DNA of 41,572 bases, taken from NCBI RefSeq assembly GCF_000026365.1, contig NC_012994.1, forward strand, positions 840,075 through 881,646. Reading direction: 5' to 3'. Within the stretch, counting starts at the first letter, position 1. Every line of letters starts with the position of its first letter. Below the pieces are notes generated by a model. That model searched no databases, had not been told where the DNA came from, and saw nothing but the letters and a program-made list of their open reading frames with translations. Below, piece by piece: positions 1 to 10,694 of this stretch. Origin of the DNA: Zygosaccharomyces rouxii (lineage: Eukaryota > Ascomycota > Saccharomycetes > Saccharomycetales > Saccharomycetaceae). A program made the position numbers and the translations under genes.

Positions 1-1073
1 AGTGGGTCAGTAAAAAAACACCACCCGATCCCTAGTCGGCATAGTTTATGGTTAAGACTACGACGGTATCTGATCATCTTCGATCCCCTAACTTTCGTTC
101 TTGATTAATGAAAACGTCCTTGGCAAATGCTTTCGCAGTAGTTAGTCTTCAGTAAATCCAAGAATTTCACCTCTGACAACTGAATACTGATGCCCCCGAC
201 CGTCCCTATTAATCATTACGATGGTCCTAGAAACCAACAAAATAGAACCAAACGTCCTATTCTATTATTCCATGCTAATATATTCGAGCAATACGCCTGC
301 TTTGAACACTCTAATTTTTTCAAAGTAAAAGTCCTGGTTCACCAAGGGCCACAAGGACCCAGGGCTAGCCAGAAGGAAAGGCCCGGTCGGAAAAACCAGT
401 ACGCGGAAAAATCCGGACCGGCCGACCAGGCCCAAAGTTCAACTACGAGCTTTTTAACTGCAACAACTTTAATATACGCTATTGGAGCTGGAATTACCGC
501 GGCTGCTGGCACCAGACTTGCCCTCCAATTGTTCCTCGTTAAGGTATTTACATTGTACTCATTCCAATTACAAGACCCGTAAGGGCCCTGTATCGTTATT
601 TATTGTCACTACCTCCCTGTGTCAGGATTGGGTAATTTGCGCGCCTGCTGCCTTCCTTGGATGTGGTAGCCGTTTCTCAGGCTCCCTCTCCGGAATCGAA
701 CCCTTATTCCCCGTTACCCGTTGAAACCATGGTAGGCCACTATCCTACCATCGAAAGTTGATAGGGCAGAAATTTGAATGAACCATCGCCAGCACAAGGC
801 CATGCGATTCGAAAAGTTATTATGAATCATCAAGGAGTCCGAAGACGTTGATTTTTTATCTAATAAATACATCTCTTCCGAAAGGTCGAGATTTTAAGCA
901 TGTATTAGCTCTAGAATTACCACAGTTATACCATGTAGTAAAGGAACTATCAAATAAACGATAACTGATTTAATGAGCCATTCGCAGTTTCACTGTATAA
1001 ATTGCTTATACTTAGACATGCATGGCTTAATCTTTGAGACAAGCATATGACTACTGGCAGGATCAACCAGATA
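1..1073 (-). rRNA. RDN18: 18S rRNA, 5' part, cut by the window edge
   Basis: Read on the minus strand, the sequence begins at 1073 with TATCTGGTTGATCCTGCCAG, the universal 5' end of yeast 18S rRNA, and runs collinearly with it through the conserved core (GTGCCAGCAGCCGCGGTAA near 500) to the window edge. About 1,073 of roughly 1,800 bases are present; the 3' part lies outside. Variable region V4 (about 340-430) differs from S. cerevisiae, which points to a related but distinct yeast. Open frames called across this stretch are chance frames in rRNA. The RNA is the small-subunit ribosomal RNA, processed from the 35S precursor in the nucleolus. Confidence 0.98.
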
Positions 1074-1822
1074 ACTATCGTGTTAAGGAAAAGCAGAAGA
1101 TCAAAGTGCTCCCGAAAAGAGAACACTCCAATACCCCCACTCTCCTTTCGCAGATAGATCTTGGATAAAACAACAGCTCGTTAAAAAAAAAAAAAAAAAC
1201 GAAGCTGCGGTGTAGGAACAGAAAAGCAAGGTGTTACCCAAGCTTATCGCTCCATACACTCCTCCCATAGCACTCTTTGAGTTCCTCCGACTGGGTTCCA
1301 CTAAACACTTCCCCGGTGTTTCACGGAACAAGGTTTAATATCCCCCCGCCTGAGAGAGGGTTACTCCAGAAGAATCACAGCGACAAAGAACTCGCCGCCG
1401 GCTATTCAACAGAGCATTCCCCCTATTAGTTTTCGGTGTGTCTCTCTCTTTCGAGAGAAACAACGACTACATTGCCATCGGCTAGTAATCCACCAAATCC
1501 TTCACTGCCCGACCGAGGAGTTCATAAAAACAACGTCCTCGATGGGTCTGTTCAAGCTAGGACCAAGGTCAGCTGTACTAAACCCGTTCGCCTCACGACA
1601 GAACGCCGCTACTACTACTAGGACTCCTCCACCTAAAAAAACCTATCTGTCCATCGCCCATGCCGAGCGCTGTGTAGAGCCCAAGCAGATCTCTCGATCT
1701 CCCCAGTAACTCTCTCCACCGCTCGACGCGGCCTTCCGTCTAAAACCCTCCTACGAACGCACAAGCCTACTCAGAAAAGTTTCCAAATCCTTTCAGACTT
1801 GTCTTCTTTTTTGCTTTCGCAT
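1074..1822 (-). other. ETS1: 5' external transcribed spacer of the 35S pre-rRNA
   Basis: Read on the minus strand this 749 base stretch keeps the order of blocks known from the 700 base S. cerevisiae 5' ETS: ATGCGAAAGCA at the start, GTAGGCTTGT, GTGGAGAGAG, AAGGATTTGGTGGATTAC, GAATAGCCGG, GTGAAACACCGGGG and CAAAGAGTGCTATGG. The start at 1822 is placed by the ATGCGAAAGCA block, which is the first transcribed sequence in S. cerevisiae. A T17 run (A17 at 1183-1199 on the plus strand) lies close to the 18S end. The spacer is removed during processing guided by the U3 snoRNP; the block matches are seen, the exact 5' end is inferred. Confidence 0.9.
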
Positions 1823-1990
1823 GTAGTTCCTTACGCCTTGATTTTCCATCGGTCACTTCTACCTCTCTCAGTCCCCTTGCCCATGCCGAGAAAAACATTT
1901 CACTTTGGTCTCTGCTCGCTCGCTCTGTTGTCTTCCTATCACCGCCCGAAATACTTTTTCTCTTACACCGCTTTTAAGGACACTTTGCGA
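1823..1990 (-). promoter_or_regulatory. Probable RNA polymerase I promoter
   Basis: This is the stretch immediately upstream of the inferred 35S start at 1822. In S. cerevisiae the Pol I core and upstream elements occupy about 150 bases before the start, so the equivalent lies here. No sequence motif is diagnostic; the call rests on position only. Confidence 0.6.
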
Positions 1991-2027
1991 GAGTCTTAGC
2001 GAAGAAAAAATTTTTAGAGAAAAGTCA

Positions 2028-2054
2028 CACGTGTGATTCACGTGGGAACACGTG
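2028..2054. promoter_or_regulatory. Three phased CACGTG sites
   Basis: CACGTG occurs at 2028-2033, 2039-2044 and 2049-2054, that is every 10-11 bases, so on one face of the helix, about 205-230 bases upstream of the inferred Pol I start. More copies lie at 2180-2185 and 2614-2619; the last is ATCACGTG, the preferred Cbf1 form. CACGTG is bound in yeasts by bHLH proteins such as Cbf1, Pho4 and Tye7. Function here is inferred. Confidence 0.55.
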
Positions 2055-2067
2055 AGATGGCGTGCCA

Positions 2068-2100
2068 CGGCACTGTGGCGTGTCATGCGGCACTGTGGCG
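2068..2100. repeat. Short direct repeat CGGCACTGTGGCG, two copies
   Basis: The 13 base unit is at 2068-2080 and again at 2088-2100, 20 bases apart, next to the CACGTG cluster. A further related GTGCGGCG follows at about 2105. It is GC-rich, unlike the pyrimidine-rich DNA to its right. Confidence 0.7.
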
Positions 2101-2188
2101 CCTGGTGCGGCGATGCATACTCATAAAATATGCCGTCCGCGGCATCCTTGTTTCTTTTTGACTGGGCACTCGTGACTTACACGTGGCT

Positions 2189-2195
2189 TTACCCG
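2189..2195 (+). promoter_or_regulatory. Reb1-type site TTACCCG
   Basis: TTACCCG matches the Reb1 core. Reb1 sites sit in the rDNA spacer of S. cerevisiae near the terminator and promoter. This one is about 370 bases upstream of the inferred 35S start. The wider block CTTTACCCGATCTGG returns in inverted form, with one mismatch, in the right subtelomere near 40708-40722. Confidence 0.45.
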
Positions 2196-2850
2196 ATCTG
2201 GTATAGTAATAGCCCTGCATCTCAGCCGCACTGTTCCATGCAGATACATTTTCCCGATCTGTACAAGCCGCATCAGCCGTGCTATACAGCCGTGTGTCCA
2301 CGCCTACTCTACCCCGCAAACTATCTCCCCCCACAAGTAAAACGTCCCATACCATTTTTCCACGCCCCAGATTACCGGTGCATACCGTCTCATGCCCGCA
2401 AGTATCACTTTTCACCGACTTTGGCCGCAAAACTACACATTTGATACCGTTACTGGGGGTCTACTGGAACATCAAGACGTCTACTGACTCTCTAACATAC
2501 ATTACAGTGTTCCCCATTGCAAGAAAAGATTATTTTTCACCACATCGCAGCCTCGGGTTCCCGCAATCCCGCAAATTCTGCCACTCAACACTCCTCTGTA
2601 GTCACATGAATATCACGTGGATACTTCTCTTTTCCAGATTTCAAGCCAATATACTCCTACTTCTCTCAAGACAAGGGTACATATCGATAAATAGGGCCCT
2701 CTTTCTTCTATATCCTCCCTAAAACCCTCCACAAGTACCACTCATAAGCCGAAAAAGCCTCTCGGACACCGTCCGGACACTCTCTGTGCGCAATATGGGC
2801 CTTTAACATCTCAGACCTCAATAAAGCACACATCTTATTTATCAAATATA

Positions 2851-3005
2851 TACATTTTTACCACCAATTTATCTTGTAGTCACTCTCATATCTCCCCAAA
2901 ATTAATTTAAGTCGCACTTCCATTTTTTATCTCGCCAGAAAAAATTCGTATACCACTCTTAACCCTCTATCTACTAACTTTCACACCTCTAAATCATATC
3001 TAGAT
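2851..3005 (+). repeat. Degenerate subtelomeric repeat, left copy
   Basis: This segment aligns in direct orientation with 39548-39710. Shared blocks are TTACCACCAATT, then CACTCTCATATCTC, and further on an ACTTTCA block followed by TAAATCATA. The copies are diverged with small gaps. One copy lies beside the rDNA, the other in the right subtelomere. Confidence 0.7.
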
Positions 3006-3672
3006 CTTAAAATGTACCACTTTTCCAGTTCATCCCTCCACTATTCAACTCCATGTAACCCTCAAAGAAAACACATCTCAACCCCATCGGACCCAAACGG
3101 TTCTTGTACAAAGGGGTATAATGTGCACCTAAAGATTATATATAACCCACTTTGGCTCTCTAAAACTCTCTCCGAGTCCCCTTTTAATTTTTTATCTCTC
3201 TATCCATGCCTCCTACACTCTTCTAACCTTTATAACACCCACTAATTCGACCCTTCTTATCATCTTTAAACTTTATCTATTCCCTCTAATTCCACCGTTA
3301 TTCACTTATTAAAACTCCCTATCTGTTTACTTTTGGTTCCTTATCTCTTACTACCTTTTCATCTGTCACCGCTTTGTCTTAATGTTCCGTATCACTACCT
3401 AATCATAAACACGAAGCGATCCCTTTATATGCGAATATCTCGAAAAGATTGAATTTTGATTCTTGTAGATTGTAATAATATCAACAGAAAATTAAAGTCA
3501 TAAAGTACACAAATTATAAATACTACTAGGAGTTGTCTAAAATACCCTTTGTGTCGTCTTGTATTAGTCTACTGTCTCTGATGTCACTTTCATTCTGCGG
3601 GTTGAGAAGAAAAAAGTGTTGTCATTAAATTAATTAATCCATATAGAAGCCGATCTAACAGACGCCACACCC

Positions 3673-5280
3673 CTAGAGAGGGTATATAAAGGATTTATTT
3701 TCCAAGTCTGTTAGATCGAGCATGGCCACGTCGACTTTTACAGCTTCTCCATCTATCTCAACTAATCCATTGTTACTCTTCAAATCTGTTAATCTCCTAA
3801 CATTTCTTTTCTTTAATATGTATCGAACCACTAAGGCAAGCATTGGTGCAAAGAAAAAAGAAAGAACAATTTGAACTATCCATGCAGGAATATAACGCGG
3901 AGCATCTTTCGCTCTCCAAATCTGAGGGGAGATGATGTTTGAAATACTATAACCAATCATTACGATTGCATTCCGTGTAATCCTCTTCGTATACCCACTG
4001 CAACTCGTGGTGTTCCAACTAAACATGAGAATCCAAGGTATACCAAATAATGGGGAAGCAACACATAACATGGCCAGTAAAGCGATTCTTTTATCCCACG
4101 GAATTGTGGTCAAGGCAATTGAAGACGCAAACGATGGTATACTCCAAAACACAACCGAGAAGGCGGTATAATCTTTGGTGTAAAGCAGAAAAACAGTCGC
4201 AACGATAGAGCAAACGGAAGCAAATCCACCAGAGGCAACAGAAACTAACGTTGAATCCAAATTTGTAATATGACCAAGACCTTCAAATAACAAGTTTTGT
4301 TGATAAGCTAAATTGTTGGCAAGCTGTTGGGTCAAAAAGAAAAGGAAAAATAACCAAGTTATTGGATCTTTCACTGCCTCCACTATTTGGTATTTTTTTA
4401 TAACCTTTTGTTCAATAGAGGCCCTACTAGACTTCTGAACTCTTCTGATTACCCATACTTTCTCATTAGTGCTTAAAAACTTAGCATCAGCTGGATTATT
4501 TGGATACCATAGAAAAACTAAAATGGTAATTAGGAAGGTACATCCACCAATTATAATTGTAAACAGTTTCCATGTTGGTACATTAGACTTTGCGTACAGA
4601 ATCCCATAGGCGATAAATCCAACAGGTATAGTAACACCCATAGAAGAAATATACCATATAGGTCCATATGAATTCTTTTCGCTCGGTGTCAGAAATTGAT
4701 TCATTGTGATATTCAAAGTGGGAACTGCAATTGATTCAACGAAACCCAAGAAAAACCTCAACGCAATTATTCCTTGATAGTTATAGGCTGTACAATGCAA
4801 AAAAATAACAATAGTCCATACCCCCGTCATAATTGCTACCACCCTACCAATCGAGAATTTTTGAACAAATATCAAATTAAACTGCCCAATAAGATAACCG
4901 ACATAAAAGAGAGTATTGGCATCATTGTACGTGTTTTGAGTGAGCCCTGTATCTTGAAAAAGACCAAGGATAGAATCATATGAAAGCACAGCCTTATCAG
5001 AATATAGAGTCAAATCAATTAAGAAAGTAAACCCCACAATAATTAAAGCCACCTTTCTCCTCAGAGTACGTTCTTGGTCAGGTGTAATTTCCGGCACTTC
5101 ACTGTCATGCTCTTCCATAAATTTTAATACAACATCAGTATCCTTCGATTTGACGACTGCATATTTTTTTTCTTGATCATTAATTTCGGTACTATCTTTC
5201 ACAGCATTCTCCTCAACAGACTTGTCCTTATCTATGATGTCAACCACCACATGTTCTTCAGATGAACTTTGTGATTCCAT
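3673..5280 (-). CDS. Dal5-type anion:cation symporter (major facilitator)
   Basis: This 535 residue membrane protein belongs to the allantoate permease (ACS) branch of the major facilitator superfamily, whose yeast members carry allantoate, nicotinate, pantothenate, cysteine, sulfonates or related organic anions across the plasma membrane with protons. Seen: a hydrophilic acidic N-terminus of about 70 residues; a first membrane segment (about 76-93) followed by DKAVLSYDSILG (about 95-106), the usual family block; FYVGYLIGQFN (about 125-135); the central-loop block YPNNPADAKFLS; about twelve hydrophobic segments; a hydrophilic tail. I start at the ATG at 5280; the frame is open for 18 further codons but begins only with GTG at 5334. 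It is the first gene beside the rDNA spacer. The substrate cannot be read from sequence; Soa1/YIL166C-, Yct1- and Thi73-like roles are all possible. Confidence 0.9.
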   Translation of the reverse strand: MESQSSSEEHVVVDIIDKDKSVEENAVKDSTEINDQEKKYAVVKSKDTDVVLKFMEEHDSEVPEITPDQERTLRRKVALIIVGFTFLIDLTLYSDKAVLSYDSILGLFQDTGLTQNTYNDANTLFYVGYLIGQFNLIFVQKFSIGRVVAIMTGVWTIVIFLHCTAYNYQGIIALRFFLGFVESIAVPTLNITMNQFLTPSEKNSYGPIWYISSMGVTIPVGFIAYGILYAKSNVPTWKLFTIIIGGCTFLITILVFLWYPNNPADAKFLSTNEKVWVIRRVQKSSRASIEQKVIKKYQIVEAVKDPITWLFFLFFLTQQLANNLAYQQNLLFEGLGHITNLDSTLVSVASGGFASVCSIVATVFLLYTKDYTAFSVVFWSIPSFASSIALTTIPWDKRIALLAMLCVASPLFGIPWILMFSWNTTSCSGYTKRITRNAIVMIGYSISNIISPQIWRAKDAPRYIPAWIVQIVLSFFFAPMLALVVRYILKKRNVRRLTDLKSNNGLVEIDGEAVKVDVAMLDLTDLENKSFIYPL

Positions 5281-6598
5281 ACTCAATGAACTCAGAGGAA
5301 AAACAATAGGAACAATGGATACTCTCTGTGTCACTTATCTTCTCTGTTCCCAATACGTGCTGTTCTACGTTACAAAAAAGACAAGTATGTGATCTTCACA
5401 GGAACATTTTCATGTCAGCCTTGCTTGTTAGTCTTATTAGTCTGCTTAAGTAATTGTCTAAGTCATCATGTCGTAGCACAACGAGCCATTGGATCGACAC
5501 TGTGACATGATCCTGCAAGTTACTTCTAACTCCACAAGTGTGGCCCTTTTGACTTAAATGTCTTCAGGTTGCCTGTTTCTGCCAGAATTTTCGAAGATTA
5601 ACTAGCGACCCCTCGATTCTCCGAAAGGCCGGCTGAACTGTCCCGATAAGATACGGTTTCGATTACCATCGGTGTACCCTTAACAAACTTCTGTTTTTTG
5701 GAAGTGGTCTTATTAACGCGCGATAAAAGAAAAATTTTATTCTTCCTAAGGCCTTAGGAAACAATATATCATGATGAACGACCGAAGGACAACCTAGCCA
5801 ATGCTTCTAGAATAGTATAACTTCGTATACTATCTAGGCACGTCGTCCTCACGCCTTGTGTCTTCAGGTTAAATTCTTGGGATGCAACCAACGTTCTACG
5901 ATTGTCTCCGAGGACTTATTATTTCCCCATCGGCCTTATTTGTATTCCATATGAAAATCAATCCGGAATGACCTTGTAATAACTGAGGAAACCTTCATCT
6001 AAATGCATTTGCCAAACCTTCCCTGAAATAATCATAGAAACCATCGAAATATCCTTAATAGATTACTTGCCAGCTCTTGACTTTTAACCATGTAATTCAA
6101 ATCAACTCTATTCGTCCAAATGAATCATATCATTGATAAACGCAATTCAGCCAAATCTTGTTTGTACTGATTCTAAACCTTTACAATCTTCTGAATGGCA
6201 TTACTCCCCTGTTTGGTCTCGAAAGAACATAACGATTCGCAATGAGGATTTCAAGGTAAATATGCTAAAGTTCCTTCGGATTTTAGAAACAACAATTGTC
6301 GAAATTCTTTGTTTAATTATTGAACCATAATTCAGGAAATCACCATTGAAAAAATTGAGTTCACATACCTATCAGTTTCTACTAGGCTTTCCAGATTTCA
6401 CAGCACAACAAGTTTATCTGAAGCTGCTGTTCTTCTGGCATTGGCAACACTTGCGAAAAACAAAGCGATCTCGTTCATGAAAATAAAATATCTTTCACCC
6501 ATGGAAACGCTTGATATATTGTCAACCGCCCGACTGCTCTCAATCACTTTTCAAAACAGGAAAAGAAAAAATATTATTATTCTCAAAGTAAAAAAGAA
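5281..6598. other. Gene-free stretch between transporter and tRNA-Ile
   Basis: The first few hundred bases must hold the promoter of the minus-strand transporter. The rest contains only short frames with no recognisable family. I see no repeat or transposon end. Confidence 0.5.
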
Positions 6599-6672
6599 TG
6601 GTCTCTAGCGGGTTCGAACCGCTGATCCCCGCGTTATTAGCACGGTGCCTTAACCAACTGGGCCAAGAGACC
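6599..6672 (-). tRNA. tRNA-Ile (anticodon AAU)
   Basis: The minus strand folds as a 74 base tRNA: acceptor GGTCTCT/AGAGACC with discriminator A, D arm GGCCCAGTTGGTTAAGGC, anticodon loop CTAATAA giving AAU (read as IAU), T arm GCGGTTCGAACCCGC. It is nearly identical to S. cerevisiae tRNA-Ile(AAU) and has no intron. A T6 Pol III terminator follows. An identical copy is at 16834-16907 on the other strand. Confidence 0.97.
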
Positions 6673-6971
6673 TCGTAATTCTTGGAAAACCAGGAAGTAA
6701 GACCAAGACCCCATCATCATGGAGAGATCAGTGATTAATTTTTCAAAAGTTCTGGTGGAGGATTTTTCTGTCTTTAACGGCTGTTAAACATCTCGGTTTC
6801 CTACTGAGCAGACTTTTCAAAGCCGAAAAGTCGAATATTTTTTTTCCAGTAGAGGGAGCCCAAAATAATACAGTAAAGTCGTTTCGCGTAAGTCGATGGT
6901 AAAACCAAACAAACTTAGAGGGTCTGGGCAAAATGTTCACTTGAAGTACCATTTAGGATGATAAAAAATAA

Positions 6972-7053
6972 CGACAACTGCAGGATTCGAACCTGCGCGG
7001 GCAGAGCCCAAAAGATTTCTAATCTTTCGCCTTAACCACTCGGCCAAATTGTC
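6972..7053 (-). tRNA. tRNA-Ser (anticodon AGA)
   Basis: This 82 base minus-strand tRNA has the long variable arm of serine tRNAs. Acceptor GACAATT pairs with AGTTGTC (one G-U pair), discriminator G; the anticodon loop ATTAGAAA gives AGA; the T arm is GCAGGTTCGAATCCTGC. It matches S. cerevisiae tRNA-Ser(AGA) closely, is intronless and is followed by T6. It lies 300 bases from tRNA-Ile on the same strand. Confidence 0.97.
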
Positions 7054-8601
7054 AACTATTACAACTTCCTGGTGGTGAAAGCTGTATGACACATCACCCA
7101 CTCGGTTGAAAATCATACTTATCTTTTCTGTGTAGTGAACTTATCACACATATTCATTACTATAGTTATTTCTCCTTCAACTTTGAGTTGTCAGTTTGTT
7201 AGATTGTTCTTTCCCACACATAAAAGGTATAGAAAGGTCCAATGCAATACTCGCAATCTAAACTTGAAGGTAAAATAGGAATGCCACAATAAATCCGTGA
7301 AAGATATATGGTATAATGGGGCATCATGACAGCCATCCTGCTAGCAAAGCGATCGAGGTGTGTTTTCAAGAGAAATATAATCGAAATGACAATGTAGCTT
7401 TCAATATTTAAGAAATGCCACTAAAATTTGCCATACTTTATTCCTTTGTTATTACTGAAACGTTTCTAATATGCGCACGTTCTCAATATTTGTAGTGGTA
7501 AATGAAGAATTTGGGGGAGATGTTAGTAGATGTTGATAGATTTTAAAAGTTCAATTCACTCTTGTTGGCAGTATGTTGCATTCCTCTGATCCAAATGTGG
7601 CACCGATATCGCTATCCTCGGTAACAGCCATATAACATCCCCATTTCTATCAATCAATTCAAGGAATAACCTTAAAAAGTGGGCCAACAGTACTTTACTC
7701 TATCGCTATAACCAATTATCAAATCTTCACCTCCAACCCGTACGCGGATTACGTAATGCGTTTCAGATATATTCCATGAAACTAATAAAGCTCATATTTT
7801 TTATCTCTATCATTTTCCAAAACACCATTTAAGTCGTTGACATCTTCCAAAACTAGCAACAAATAGTGGTAAGTTGAGACCACTTTTAACTCGAGATGAT
7901 TACGTACGGGACACCTCAATTTGAGAAGAACCAAAGAACAGCTAAATTGAGAATAGGTGACTGACCAATGGTTATTGTGAAAAGTTAGCTATGCACCACG
8001 ACTTTTTATAATAATTAACTGGTGAAAGTTTATGTCGATTCATTAGATGCCAACTTCTGGTTAAACACTACTCTTTTGATGAAATAAACTGATCTCTTGA
8101 TATATTTGGATTAGAAACGCCTTCAGGGTTAGCGCATGGGTTCTCAAGGGTAAAAATGTGGACGCCATCTCTTAACGCTGGTTTTAAATTAAACAAAAGT
8201 TCCAAGAGCACAGAGAGCTGAACTTGGTAAAGATTTCAACCGGCATCAACTAACATTTGTATAACCACATATGGTTCGAGAACCGTTAGATCAATAGTTA
8301 GTTGAGCTTTGATATATCCAGCACCTCAAACTGAGTGGTATTAAAATTGCAAACTTCGAGTAACATCAAACACTGGACAACATTTGGGACCACGCAACTG
8401 CCAGGTCAAGGAAAATGAACTGTGCGATAAATTAAATTAGTTTTTTTTGGGGACAAAAAAAAACCGAGAGTCGAAAAGAATACTACCTTCTAAGTCGACA
8501 ACTTCTTTCGAAATAAATGAAATGATCCATTCGACAAAAATTAATGCTACTAAATTATTTGTCTTCCACTTTTTGATCCACAAGTTCGTATAATAATTTA
8601 G
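7054..8601. other. Gene-free AT-rich stretch
   Basis: No open frame of note, no RNA gene and no clear LTR ends, although regions upstream of yeast tRNA genes are common Ty landing sites. Only stop-rich AT-rich DNA is seen. Confidence 0.5.
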
Positions 8602-8990
8602 TTGTTGAAAGAAACCACCAGTCTGTATTATTCCGAAAGTAGATATTCTACGAAATGGGCACTAATGCATGGTAGATATGAGTATTTGGATCTGCTAAAA
8701 TACTATCTTTCATTGGGATTGAGTTTTGATAAAAAAAACGATCTAGACGATTATTCTACCTTTCTTTGTGTTCATACCGCTAATGTTTCCAGGAAAACTT
8801 GAGACCTATCAGCCCTGTCGGATTAAGCAACATCTTCATTTATAACATTGATTTTGCTAATGGAAATTTTGTTTTAGTATCATTGCTATTCGAAGCAGGA
8901 AATATTCCGGATGGCCACTGAACACAGTATCGTACCATTTCATATTGCAACCTATAGGGATGCTATAAAAGCTTGTATACTTTTCACTTG
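8602..8990 (+). pseudogene. Decayed ankyrin-repeat-like gene fragment
   Basis: Three short open segments in two frames read on from each other as ankyrin-like helices. Segment 1 (8602-8799) holds WALMHGRYEYLDLLKYYLS followed by LGLSFDKKNDLDDYS. Segment 2 (8802-8918, other frame) holds NGNFVLVSLLFEAGNIPDG. Segment 3 (8920-8988, first frame again) holds HSIVPFHIATYRDAIKA. Each resembles the ankyrin pattern of an ALMHA-type first helix, a YLDLLKYLLSLGA-type second helix and a short loop. There is no convincing ATG, and stops and shifts separate the parts, so I call it a relic. A chance resemblance cannot be excluded. Confidence 0.45.
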
Positions 8991-10621
8991 AGAAAAATTT
9001 CAGGAAAATGAAAATGAGAACCCAATATTTTACTAGATCTTAGAAGTCATCAGTATACTACAAGGTCTGTGGTTAACCCTTCGTGAACTTGCCCTTGATT
9101 AAATGGTATTTGGTGGGTGTAGTAAGTGAACATATACCGAGAAATTAGGACGATACGTATGGCTGAGGATGGAAAGGACGATTGAGGAAGGTCTTTAGGT
9201 GATCATTTAGATATAGAACCATGAATGTATACCACAGATTCAAACAAAGGACAAAAAGGTTAGTACGGACGTAGCGCACGCGAATCCCAAACCGTAGCAC
9301 AAGGTATAAAACAAGGGGGGACCACAGTGTATATCATCAATAATCCGACGTTGATAGCAGCATGAAAGAATCGTCCAGATCCAAAACTACCTGTCTGAAT
9401 AAACATGATGACAAAACCACTTTTTATAAAACCACTGAAAGTAGAAGCAAAAAGCACTGACATAATCAATTTCCAGTGATGTATTTATGGAAAAACTGTA
9501 GGTATAAGTTTTCTCATAGGCCTAATAATATCTGAAGTGCATTTCAAAAAAGTTGTCAGTTATTTTGGCCAAAGGAAAGACATGTTCAAAAGAGTTTACA
9601 CCTTTGGATATCAAACGAACAATAACAGCCATTCTTTGAATGTTTTCATACTAAAATGTAGTAAAAGCCTTATCTGTCATACGACCACGGAAAAAAGGAA
9701 AGAAAAATAGAAGACAGGTTTAATTTCAAACATTTACCGATCGGAAATAGCTAAGGAATCCTATGATAGAACTTTCTGTCAACAATAATAGATGTGGAAG
9801 TTACTTTGGCCATTTACTACTATAGCTTCCTGTGCTGCAGCTCTGCTAAATGACAAAAGGTTATAACATGGCATATTTTTGAAAATATAAGATCTGTTCT
9901 GCAGATCTAACAAGCAGAGTTACCAGTTCAAATACATCGGCACCCGTTTCAGTCAGATAAACATATAAGAATCGTCGTAACGCAATGGAATATCTTCTGT
10001 AGGATTGTTTTTATTTTCCGATCGTAAAACCTTTCCTGTATACTTAACGGACACGATAGTGTTGACCATACTAGATCAAACGTCACAAAGCATTTGGTAA
10101 AGAATATGTGCGAGAAGAGTAGTAAAATTTGAACTTTCGATACCTTAGTTTTCTGTATCACTGATCAAACTTTCCTTGTGAAACCACAGAGATCATTAAC
10201 GTATCGAAAAAGCGTCACATAATGCTTCGCCGTAAATGCTTTTCAAAATTCAGCGGGAGAAAATCTATGGTCAAGGTATATCATGGTATGGACAGGAGAA
10301 AACATAGGTTTTTAGCTTGGGAATAAATTTTCTTTGTAGCAGCCACATCCGTAGGAAGTGCATAACAATTAAGGATTAACGGTATAAAGGTACCTGACAG
10401 TTGAACATTTTGTAATGATGGGGCTGTAAAGAAGAAAATATGCCTGCTTTTAGGTACTTTTAGTGTCACGAAATCAACATTATGCGGTATGCCTTGATGA
10501 TATATCATGTTGTTTTCAACATGTAGAGGCTCTGCCGAATAATCTTTTTTTTTTTTCTTTCAATCTCGAAAACCTTATCTATCTGATGAGATCTCTAGAG
10601 TCCTCACGTCCGAGAATACGA
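8991..10621. other. Gene-free stretch before tRNA-Thr
   Basis: Only short frames. One minus-strand frame (9260-9469) is hydrophobic and could be a transporter relic, but I recognise no family. Nothing else is supported. Confidence 0.45.
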
Positions 10622-10694
10622 GCTTCTATGGCCAAGTTGGTAAGGCGCCACACTAGTAATGTGGAGATCATCAGTTCGAATCTGGTTGGAAGCA
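10622..10694 (+). tRNA. tRNA-Thr (anticodon AGU)
   Basis: The 73 base plus-strand tRNA starts GCTTCTATGGCCAAGTTGG and ends TTGGAAGCA. Acceptor GCTTCTA pairs with TGGAAGC, the anticodon loop CTAGTAA gives AGU, and the T arm contains AGTTCGAATCT. It is almost the S. cerevisiae tRNA-Thr(AGU) sequence, without intron, followed by T4 and T6 runs as terminator. Confidence 0.97.

Larger units (their letters stand above)
2101..3672. other. Pyrimidine-rich spacer between rDNA and first gene
   Basis: The stretch has no convincing gene; its open frames are low-complexity frames forced by pyrimidine richness on the plus strand (for example 2130-2444, 2279-2722, 3012-3245). The style (CTCTC, TATC, CACC runs) is that of yeast subtelomeric DNA. 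I looked for a 5S rRNA gene, which many yeasts carry in the rDNA spacer, and saw none. The last 250 bases become AT-rich and serve as the 3' flank of the transporter at 3673. Confidence 0.6.

Noticed and set aside
190..724. Two plus-strand open frames
   Set aside because: They lie inside the 18S rRNA gene, antisense to it, and have no protein features.
1101..2444. Short frames in the ETS and spacer
   Set aside because: They fall in transcribed spacer or biased-composition spacer DNA and have no conserved blocks.
5281..5334. Longer N-terminus of the Dal5-type transporter
   Set aside because: The frame there begins with GTG, and yeast genes need ATG; the ATG at 5280 gives a normal protein.
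5817..5829. Exact 13-base loxP arm ATAACTTCGTATA
   Set aside because: There is no spacer and no second inverted arm; the surrounding AGTATA/TATACT is a partial palindrome of yeast DNA. A chance match, not a recombination site or construct scar.
8265..8290. TATGGTTCGAGAACCG, resembling a tRNA T arm
   Set aside because: No acceptor stem or anticodon arm can be built around it.
9260..9469. Hydrophobic minus-strand frame, perhaps a transporter relic
   Set aside because: No start codon of the right kind, no neighbouring segment that continues it, and no family recognised.
7054..10621. Ty/LTR remnants near the tRNA genes
   Set aside because: I looked for TG...CA ends with short target duplications beside the tRNAs and found none that could be defended.
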